Source of the DNA: Acidobacteriaceae bacterium
GTDB taxonomy: Bacteria; Acidobacteriota; Terriglobia; Terriglobales; Acidobacteriaceae
Reading direction: 5' to 3'
Length of the DNA stretch: 9,219 bases
Assembly (NCBI GenBank): GCA_009781125.1
Contig: WQYS01000076.1
Location: 1-9,219, forward strand
This document shows, piece after piece, positions 1 through 6,100 of this stretch. The translations under genes were made by a program, and so were the position numbers. The first letter of the stretch is position 1, and each line of letters starts with the position of its first letter. The notes under the pieces are model-generated. The model was not told the DNA's origin, made no database searches, and saw nothing but the letters and a program-made list of their open reading frames with translations.

Positions 1-1126
1 CAAGATACTTCGCGTGATTGTATGCCGCTCTCACCGCGTTTCGTGGCAAGTGGGCAAGCTGTACCTCGACATGATCGGGATTGTAGTCTTTCTCATTAAG
101 TATCGTAGACGCAATGCCGCGAAAACCGTGGCCGGTCATCCGGCCCTTGTAACCCATTCGCTCCAGAGCCTTCAGAATCGTATTGTTACTCATCGGTTTC
201 TTAGGGTCGCGGTCGCCGGGAAAGAGCAGTTCATTCTCGCCTGTGAGGTCGTGAAGCATCTCCAATACCTCCAAGGCTTGCCGCGCCAGCGGAACAATAT
301 GCCGTGTACCCATCTTCATCCGCTCGGCGGGAATGTCCCATCGGCGTTTCTCGAAGTCGAACTCGCTCCAACGTGCTCCAATCAGTTCGCCAGTACGAAC
401 AAAGGTCATTGCCAGCAGCTTCATCGCTAATCTGGTAACTGGCGTTCCCTGATATACCTCGATGGCACGTAGCAGTTTAGGAAGTTCACGCTCATCCACA
501 CGGGCATAGTTCACCTTCCTCGTAGGCGGAAGTATGTCACTCGGCTTAAACTCGGCGGCAGGATTACGCCTTGAGTATCCATGCGCTATGGCGTGACGGA
601 ATATCTGCCCGGTCGTTTCCAGTGCCCGCTTTGCAATATCCTTTGCTCCCCGGTCCTGAATGGCTTTTACCATCGCCACAACTTCGGGTGCTTCGATCTC
701 GGCAATCGGACGCGCTCCAAGGCAAGGAAGGATGTCCATCTCAAGCCTCCGGCTCACGTATCCGGCATGACGCGGACTCTTGTCGTTCTTCCAATGTTCC
801 CACCAGAGACGGGCTACGGTTGCGAACGAGTTCTCCGTCTTGACTTGTTCGGCGGTCTTGTCTTCCTTACGGCGAACCATCGGATCGACGCCAGAGGCCA
901 GAAGTTGCCTTGCTTCGACGTGCAACTCTCGCGCTCGGGTCAACGTGACATCTGGATATGGTCCAAACGACATTAGCCGCTCCATTCCCTGAAAACGATA
1001 CCTCCAGCGCCAAAGTTTTCCACCGGACGGCTGCACCTGCAAGTGCAAACCGTGACCATCAAACAGGGTGTAGGGCTTATCCTTCGTCTTTGCCGTGCGA
1101 ACTTTGGCGTCGGTGAGGTCGTTCAT
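1..1126 (-). CDS. P4/IntS-type tyrosine recombinase (island or prophage integrase), 3' end off the left edge
   Basis: Site-specific DNA integrase that would insert and excise the element lying to the left. The 375 visible residues begin MNDLTDAKVRTAKTKDKPYT, typical of the arm-type DNA-binding domain (DUF4102-like, about residues 1-90). A core-binding domain follows (about 98-185), then the catalytic domain. The tyrosine-recombinase residues are all present: R244 in FVRTGEL, a likely K271 in RMKMGTRH, H333 and R336 in GHGFRG, H359 in QLAHLP, and the probable nucleophile Y369 in AAYNHA. The family is usually about 400-420 residues, so only a short C-terminal tail should be missing. The ATG at 1126 has a GGAG (complement of 1134-1137) seven bases upstream. 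The gene reads away from the tRNA-Ser gene, in the same direction as it, as is usual for P4-type integrases next to their target. Nothing suggests a broken gene. The family call is firm; the element type (prophage, island or ICE) cannot be told from this window. Confidence 0.93.
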   Translation of the reverse strand, partial: MNDLTDAKVRTAKTKDKPYTLFDGHGLHLQVQPSGGKLWRWRYRFQGMERLMSFGPYPDVTLTRARELHVEARQLLASGVDPMVRRKEDKTAEQVKTENSFATVARLWWEHWKNDKSPRHAGYVSRRLEMDILPCLGARPIAEIEAPEVVAMVKAIQDRGAKDIAKRALETTGQIFRHAIAHGYSRRNPAAEFKPSDILPPTRKVNYARVDERELPKLLRAIEVYQGTPVTRLAMKLLAMTFVRTGELIGARWSEFDFEKRRWDIPAERMKMGTRHIVPLARQALEVLEMLHDLTGENELLFPGDRDPKKPMSNNTILKALERMGYKGRMTGHGFRGIASTILNEKDYNPDHVEVQLAHLPRNAVRAAYNHAKYL

Positions 1127-1155
1127 TTTTACGCTCCAAGAGGCATTTAAGAAGA

Positions 1156-1197
1156 ATATACACATTTTTAAAATTCGATATACACAAAAATATACAC
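1156..1197. repeat. Three direct copies of ATATACAC in the integrase leader
   Basis: ATATACAC occurs at 1156-1163, 1178-1185 and 1190-1197 (GTGTATAT on the integrase strand). Start-to-start spacings are 22 and 12 bp, about two turns and one turn of helix, in a very AT-rich stretch 30-70 bp upstream of the integrase start. The copies cover the place where the integrase promoter should lie; a TATATT at 1160-1155 (minus strand) could be its -10 box, but no good -35 stands at 16-18 bp. Tyrosine recombinases of this family often bind arm sites near their own promoter and repress it. The repeats are seen directly; binding by integrase or an excisionase is inference. Confidence 0.6.
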
Positions 1198-1224
1198 TTT
1201 TGGGCTGGCTTCCCCTGTTTTGCG

Positions 1225-1324
1225 TTGGACCCTCTTGGACAGTAAAAAACAATAAAACCCGCGTTTTTCGCGGGTTTTATGGACTTTCTTGGATTTTATT
1301 GGATGTCCTTGGACTAATCCTTGG
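1225..1324. repeat. Helically phased TTGGA array abutting the tRNA 3' end
   Basis: TTGGA units start at 1225, 1235, 1289, 1299 and 1309, with a variant ATGGA at 1279. Within each cluster the spacing is exactly 10 bp, so the units face the same side of the helix. Two units lie left of the 1252-1280 hairpin and four to its right. The TTGG at 1321, which is the complement of the tRNA CCA end plus one base, comes 12 bp after the last unit and looks like a final degenerate member. The position between integrase and target tRNA fits arm-type recombinase sites or an architectural-protein site in the island end. The function is inferred only. Confidence 0.6.
1252..1280. terminator. Perfect 12-bp-stem hairpin, probable terminator for tRNA-Ser
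   Basis: ATAAAACCCGCG (1252-1263) pairs perfectly with CGCGGGTTTTAT (1269-1280) around a TTTTT loop. Because the stem ends in A:T runs, either strand gives a GC-rich core followed by a U-rich 3' side. On the minus strand it lies 41 bases past the tRNA CCA end, so it is well placed to stop tRNA-Ser transcription before the integrase. As it sits on the island side of the presumed junction, it may have been brought by the element to replace the native terminator. Confidence 0.65.
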
Positions 1325-1349
1325 CGGAGAGGGAGGGATTCGAACCCCC
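1322..1349. other. Putative attachment site (att) within the tRNA-Ser 3' end
   Basis: P4-type integrases recombine in the 3' half of tRNA genes, and the element's own att copy rebuilds the tRNA end. The T arm plus acceptor 3' strand and CCA of tRNA-Ser lie at 1322-1349, facing the integrase 196 bp away, so the core is probably here, possibly reaching toward the anticodon loop. No second copy exists in the window; the partner direct repeat should lie at the far end of the element, beyond position 1. The exact core borders cannot be set from one junction. Confidence 0.5.
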
Positions 1350-1413
1350 GATACCCTTACGAGTATGCCTGATTTCGAGTCAGGTGCATTCAACCGGGCT
1401 CTGCCACCTCTCC
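1322..1413 (-). tRNA. tRNA-Ser(CGA), CCA encoded
   Basis: This is a 92-nt class II tRNA. Acceptor strand GGAGAGG (1413-1407) pairs with CCTCTCC (1332-1326), followed by discriminator G and an encoded CCA (1324-1322). The anticodon arm is CCTGA-CTCGAAA-TCAGG with anticodon CGA (complement of 1375-1377), reading serine codon UCG. The long variable arm has a 6-bp stem, ATACTC with GGGTAT around GTAA (one G:U pair), as expected for tRNA-Ser. The T arm carries the standard TTCGAAT loop (complement of 1338-1344). No arm is disrupted, so integration kept the gene intact. Its CCA end faces the integrase. Confidence 0.96.
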
Positions 1414-1423
1414 GCTTCTCATC

Positions 1424-1453
1424 AGTTTATCCTTGATCTGGCGTTCGAGGCAA
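1424..1453 (-). promoter_or_regulatory. Candidate sigma70-type promoter of tRNA-Ser
   Basis: On the minus strand TTGCCT (complement of 1448-1453) and TAAACT (complement of 1424-1429) are separated by 18 bp. Each matches the consensus hexamer at four of six positions. The -10 ends 10 bases before the mature tRNA 5' end, allowing a leader of only a few bases. It occupies most of the 62-bp gap to queG, so the two divergent promoters must overlap or lie back to back. Confidence 0.4.
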
Positions 1454-1464
1454 AGGCGCAGATC

Positions 1465-1472
1465 GGAGGAGG
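1465..1472 (+). promoter_or_regulatory. Strong ribosome binding site fixing the TTG start of queG
   Basis: GGAGGAGG lies just ahead of the TTG at 1476: three bases from its end, six from the end of its first GGAGG. No in-frame ATG or GTG exists between the upstream stop (TGA, 1434-1436) and this TTG, and the next in-frame ATG is codon 61, inside the conserved N-terminal domain. The site therefore decides the start. Confidence 0.75.
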
Positions 1473-1475
1473 CTC

Positions 1476-2624
1476 TTGGGCGAGACAGCGCAGAATGGTT
1501 GGTCCCCCGAACTCGTCCGGTGGCTCGACGAACAGGCCGCGCTCGCCGGGTTCGATGTTGCCGGTGTGGCCCCCGTCTCTGCTTCAGAGAACGCCACAGA
1601 AAAACTCTCCGCCGAACGGTTTCAAGACTGGATCGACTCTGGCCGCGCCGGTGAGATGGAGTATCTGAAGCGGCGCAACGAACAGGGAGTGCTGCTCCGC
1701 AGCCATGTGCGAGCGGCGATTCCGTGGGCTCGCTCCGTCATCGTCTGCGCTGCCGGCTACAACGCCGACGCGCCGCTGTCGGTTGCACCTGCTGCGGAGG
1801 ACTCCGGCTGGATCGCCCGTTATGCATGGAGCGGCAGGCAGGACACAGGTGGCTCTCAAGACTCGCTGCTGCCCAGCGACTACCACGACGAGCTTCTGTT
1901 GCGCCTCCGCCGTATCGAGTCCGCCTTACACGATCGTGTCGGCTGCGAGACTCGCTGCTACGTCGATACCGGGCCGCTGGTCGAGCGGACTCTGGCCGCT
2001 GAGGCCGGTATCGGCTGGATTGGCAAGAATACCTGTGTCCTCAATCAGCAGCTTGGCTCGTGGATGCTGCTGGCTGTTATCGTTACATCGCTGCCGGTTG
2101 CGGAGGAGATGCCCTTACAGATTGCCGCCGACCGCTGTGGCTCCTGCACGCGCTGCATCGACGCCTGCCCCACCGGAGCGCTCGTCGCTCCGTGTGAGAT
2201 GGACGCGCGGCTGTGCATCTCCTACCTCACAATCGAGAAGAAGAGCAGCATTCCCGAGGAACTGCGCGAGCCGATGGGGCGGCAGGTCTTCGGCTGCGAT
2301 ATCTGCCAGGATGTCTGCCCCTGGAACCGGCGCGCTCCGGTGGTCCGGCGCGAAGGCCTGATGCCGAGAAGGGAACTGGTGAATCCTTCGCTGGACTGGC
2401 TGGCGGCTCTCGATGAGGACGGCTTTCGCGGATGGTTCAAAGGCTCGCCGCTCGAACGCGCGCGCCGCAAGCGGCTCCATCGGAATGTGGCGATTGCCAT
2501 GGGCAACAGCCGGAACCCGCGCCTGCTGCCGCAACTGGAGCTGTGGAGCGCATCCGAAGACCCGATTCTCGCAGAGACAGCACAGTGGGCTGCGCGAAAG
2601 ATTCGGGCGGACAGAGCTCTGTAA
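1476..2624 (+). CDS. queG: Epoxyqueuosine reductase QueG
   Basis: Cytoplasmic cobalamin- and iron-sulfur-dependent enzyme that reduces epoxyqueuosine to queuosine in the wobble position of GUN-anticodon tRNAs (Tyr, His, Asn, Asp), the last step of the pathway. The 382 residues match the family's usual length. D164 in CYVDTGPLVER is the expected catalytic acid, and GIGWIGKNTC (about 178-187) is a conserved core motif. The first cluster motif is C221, C224, C227, C231 (CGSCTRCIDACP); the second is C274, C277, C281 (CDICQDVCPWN), with C247 in LCISYLTIE as a further likely ligand. The C-terminal third (about 300-382, with HRNVAIAMGNS) looks like the HEAT-like repeat end of longer QueG proteins. 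The start is a TTG at 1476. It is divergent from tRNA-Ser(CGA), which is not a queuosine substrate, so the pairing is probably positional. No other queuosine gene is in the window. The gene appears intact. Confidence 0.96.
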   Translation: MGETAQNGWSPELVRWLDEQAALAGFDVAGVAPVSASENATEKLSAERFQDWIDSGRAGEMEYLKRRNEQGVLLRSHVRAAIPWARSVIVCAAGYNADAPLSVAPAAEDSGWIARYAWSGRQDTGGSQDSLLPSDYHDELLLRLRRIESALHDRVGCETRCYVDTGPLVERTLAAEAGIGWIGKNTCVLNQQLGSWMLLAVIVTSLPVAEEMPLQIAADRCGSCTRCIDACPTGALVAPCEMDARLCISYLTIEKKSSIPEELREPMGRQVFGCDICQDVCPWNRRAPVVRREGLMPRRELVNPSLDWLAALDEDGFRGWFKGSPLERARRKRLHRNVAIAMGNSRNPRLLPQLELWSASEDPILAETAQWAARKIRADRAL

Positions 2625-2715
2625 GTTGTACCTGTTCATTCTGTCGCTTTGCTCCAGAACGACAAGGATTTGGGGACAGAGAGGAAAAAATAGTGTGAAA
2701 AATGCAGGCTAAAGG

Positions 2716-2744
2716 AAGAACCCCGCGGCGTGCGGCAGGTTCTT
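2716..2744 (+). terminator. Probable rho-independent terminator downstream of queG
   Basis: AAGAACC (2716-2722) pairs with GGTTCTT (2738-2744), enclosing a second stem CCGC/GCGG (2723-2726 with 2732-2735) and a GGCGT loop; a CA bulge sits on the right side. TTATTTG follows, a short U-rich tract. It starts 91 bases after the queG stop codon. It should separate queG from the large downstream gene. Confidence 0.55.
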
Positions 2745-2859
2745 TATTTGGAACAAACAGGAAATCGTTCAATTATTTAGAATAAAACGCATTTTTGTCG
2801 CTGAAGTAGTTAACAACAACTTATCTCCTCAGAGCTAATTCCAAAGTAAATTGAAGGAC

Positions 2860-2885
2860 TTGTTAGCCCATATTGGGACTATAAT
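2860..2885 (+). promoter_or_regulatory. Candidate promoter for the large surface-protein gene
   Basis: TATAAT at 2880-2885 is a perfect -10 box in an AT-rich gap. The best -35 nearby, TTGTTA at 2860-2865, leaves only a 14-bp spacer, shorter than normal, so a weak, activator-dependent or alternative-sigma promoter is possible. If used, the transcript would have a leader of roughly 220 bases before the ATG at 3110, containing both inverted repeats described separately. Confidence 0.35.
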
Positions 2886-2953
2886 TTCCAAGAATCTTTC
2901 TAATGCTGCCATCTTGTACATTCTGCTTTGCTGCGGAGTGACGAGAAAGACTT

Positions 2954-2969
2954 TTTGTTGTGCAACAAA
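2954..2969. repeat. Compact inverted repeat TTTGTTG-TG-CAACAAA
   Basis: Seven bases at each side pair perfectly around two central bases. It lies 70 bp downstream of the TATAAT and about 140 bp before the large gene's start. The near-palindromic form suits a dimeric repressor or activator site better than an RNA hairpin, since a two-base loop is too tight for RNA. No regulator can be named. Confidence 0.4.
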
Positions 2970-2981
2970 GAAAAGGGATGG

Positions 2982-3033
2982 AACGGCAACTGGCAATGAT
3001 TGCTGAGAGATACGACTACGAAGCGTTGCCGTT
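2982..3033. repeat. Spaced 9-bp inverted repeat in the leader of the large gene
   Basis: AACGGCAAC (2982-2990) is the exact reverse complement of GTTGCCGTT (3025-3033), with 34 bases between. In RNA this could form a hairpin closing about 60-75 bases upstream of the ribosome site (3096-3100). It lies inside the possible N-terminal extension starting at 2978, so it might instead be chance coding sequence. Confidence 0.3.
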
Positions 3034-3109
3034 GCCGAAGTCATTAGACAGATTTCCAGGATATTCCACCCAGAAGCATCTACCGCGAAAATTGAAGGGA
3101 AGAAGAAGC

Positions 3110-6100
3110 ATGTTCCGGAAAGCTAACGTCACGCTGTGTTGCATCTTTGTGTTTGCCATGGTTTCGTTCTTAGCTGCGAGTAAAGCCTATGCAGCCGTAA
3201 CCGCTCAGGTGACAGGGGCCAGCTCGGGCTATACGCCGACGGGCGTCGACTTTGACGGCATCGAGGTGACGCAGCAGTCCGTGCCGATTACCGTGACGTT
3301 TACCTTCAACGCCCCGGCAACAGTGAGTAATGCCGAGGTGACCGGACAGGGCGGGCAGTTAGTGGACTTCATCCCTGTCCCGCCATCCGGGATGGGCACG
3401 CCGACAGACACTTGTACAGGTGCTGTTATTACAGCAGCAGACCAGACCTGCTCTGTGGAGGCGATCTTCGCGCCGACGGCGACCGGCCTGCGAGAAGGCG
3501 CGATCACTCTGTTCGATGCGTTGGGCAATCAGTTAGGAGTGGCGTATCTGAAAGGACTCGGCCTGGGGCCGCAACTGGTCTTCCGTCCGGCCACCATGAC
3601 CCATGTCGCCGGAGCCGGAACTACAGATACAAACACCAAGCTGGTGCAGGGCAAGAACATGGTGATGGATGCGGCGGGCAATCTATATGTTGCTAACCTG
3701 AACTCCTGTTCGGTTTCCATATATCTATACTCGTCCGCAACAGACTCTTACTCGTGGAGTCAGAATTTAGACGTCTCTGAAGGCACATGCACCGGCAACG
3801 CCGCGGGCACCTCGGGAACCTACACAGGGTCGCCGCGCGGCATGTGGGTGGATGGCGCGGGCAACATCTATGTGGTTAATTCGGACACCGGCGTTGTTTG
3901 GGAGTTTCGGATCACGTCGCTTCCTGGAGTGTATCCCGCAACCTATCACAAGGTGCAGTTGAGCGCGACTGGGACTCCGGCTCTGCTGTTTGCTGGCGTC
4001 ACCGCCAAGTACACCACGCCTTCAAGCATCGTAGTGGACGGCTACGGCAACATCTTCTTCACGGAATCACAGGCCAATCCCAATAATGTATGGAAGGCCG
4101 TGCTTAAACCGGACGGCACCTACACGCTTACGGCGATCTGGTCCATCTCTCCTGGCGGAAACGGCGCCACCAATACAAATGCCTGGGGACTTGCCGTGGA
4201 TGCTGCGGGAAATGTGTACGTCGGCCTGGACAACACGTTCCGGGTCGTAAAACTTATACCGGCAGATTCGACGAATCCTCCTGGAGAAACGTTGTACAAC
4301 GTATCCACGGGCGGTGATGTAGCCAATGCCAGCAATGGCGGTTTGGCAGGGCCCTATAGTCTGGCCGTGGATGCGGCGGGCGATGTGTACATAGCAGATA
4401 CAACCGGCGGCACGGGCAGTTGTACCGCGCAGTACAACGACACTACGGGCGCAAACAGTTGCAACGGCACCAGCCAGGTAGTTGTAGCGGTTCCGCAATC
4501 ACAAAACGATCCCAACACCACTTATAAGGCGGCAGCGTTGCCGTTGCAGTGGCCTGATGGAACATACAACACGACATTTCCGCTGACGACGACCGGCGCT
4601 GGCACCATGATGCGTAACGGTTCCAGCCTGCGCGGCATCGCTATCGACAAGTGGGGCAACTTGTATGTAATGGACCAGATCATTAATGCCAACAGCAATG
4701 GAGTGACGCTAGGCACGATCTGGAAGCTGACGATGAATGTTCCGCCATCGTCGCTGGAGTTCGGGAAGCTGTATGTCGGCAATAGCAGCCTGCCGCAGGT
4801 TTTTTCGCCGACGAATATCGGCAATGAGAATCTGACTATCGAGGCGGCTGACACTGCGATCTCGCCTATTACCGACGGCGGAGCCGTCAATAACGGCATG
4901 GTGAACTTCGCAACGGGTTCGGTGCTTTCTTCAGGCGGGTCTACGGCCTGCATTCCGGATGCGACGGCTACTCCGCCCTTGAATTCTGTGGATGTTCTTC
5001 CGGCCACGAGCTGCGACCTGACCGTCAGCTTCAGTCCGGTTGCCAATACCGGCGCGGGAGTTGATCGAGCGGTGCTGAACAATCTGGACACCAACACCCT
5101 GAACGCCACGGCTGACCCGATCGCGAAGATTGACCTGAACGGCATTGGGCTGTATCTGTGTATTGATCCGCCGGGATGTGTCGACACGCCGGTGTCGCCG
5201 TATGTGTTGTCTCCCGGACTCCCTAATGTTCCGTATTCAGGATTGGCAACGCCGTTCACGCCTATGGACGGTTCGAGCGGCAATCTGACGGCCCCGCTTT
5301 CGATTACCGACACCGCAAACCCGGGGACGTACCTCTTTTCGGGAACGTTGCCTCCGGGAATGCAACTGTGGGATTATGGCGGCGGGAGGGTAATGTTAAG
5401 CGGCACGGCTACGTCGACCGGCACATATGACTTTACGCTACAGGCGAAGGACAGCACGCTACCCGTGGATGGCGGCCCGTACACTACGACACAGGCATAC
5501 ACCCTCACCATCTCCAATGTGGTGATTACGACTCCGTCGCCACTGTTAGACGCCACCTATGGAGCTACTTATTCGCAGACGCTGGGGGCAAACGGTGGAA
5601 CGGGTCCATACACCTATGCCGTGACCTCCGGTTCGCTTCCTCCCGGATTGATTCTGTCCGCGGCGGGGGTAACGGCGGGGGTAATTTCAGGACAACCGGG
5701 CGCAAGTTCAGGATCACCAGCGACGGTAGGTTCTTATAGCTTTGCAGTCACGGTGACAGATAGCAAGGGCGCTACTGGAACACAAACCTATGTACTGACG
5801 GTGCAGCCGGCAACGGTGAGAGTGGTGGCTTTTTGCAGCCGCGTGTATGGCACCGCGCTTAGCCTCACAAACAATTGCGCTTATTCCATCAATGGAATAG
5901 TCACCACCGTAACCAACAGTTCAGGGACAACGTATACCGGTGATACTTTTATAGGGACCGTTACGGTGGATCCGGCGGGAGCATTGCTTACCTCTCCGGT
6001 GGGTACTTACCCGCTTACGCCGGGCGCAAACCCATTTGGGAATACGCGCGCCGCAAATTACAACGTAGTAGCCAGCACTCCCGTGGGAGCTTACACGAAC

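Larger units (their letters stand above)
2625..3109. other. 485-bp gap without a convincing gene
   Basis: The stretch holds a terminator-like hairpin (2716-2744), a perfect TATAAT (2880-2885), a compact inverted repeat (2954-2969) and a spaced 9-bp inverted repeat (2982-2990 with 3025-3033). It is visibly richer in A and T than the genes on either side. The only open frames are short: a 69-codon minus-strand frame at 2835-3044 has no recognisable motif, and the plus-strand frame open from 2942 is the upstream in-frame extension of the large gene. I see no tRNA, known riboswitch or insertion-sequence end here. Confidence 0.6.

Noticed and set aside
14..992. Overlapping plus-strand open frames (14-430, 571-843, 581-976, 780-992)
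   Set aside because: They lie opposite the integrase reading frame, which carries all family motifs; none of these frames shows a recognisable domain.
1095..1668. Plus-strand frames across the tRNA and queG start (1095-1436, 1321-1668)
   Set aside because: They run through the complement of tRNA-Ser (the translated string resembles the common tRNA-derived false protein with EGGIRTPDT/EREGFEPPI) and into the queG start in another frame.
1584..2772. Frames within and opposite queG (for example 1584-1886 minus, 1705-2361 plus, 2115-2639 minus)
   Set aside because: Shadows of the GC-rich queG gene; Arg/Ala/Ser-rich composition and no motif.
2881..2960. Possible riboswitch in the leader of the giant gene
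   Set aside because: I compared it by eye with c-di-GMP-type cores and found no match; no other known class was recognisable.
2835..3044. 69-codon minus-strand frame in the gap before the giant gene
   Set aside because: No recognisable motif and no convincing family; it overlaps the presumed promoter and leader. Kept only as part of the gap description.
3022..4547. 14-base match AGCGTTGCCGTTGC shared by the leader (3022-3035) and the gene body (4534-4547)
   Set aside because: Short, low-complexity and isolated; most likely chance.
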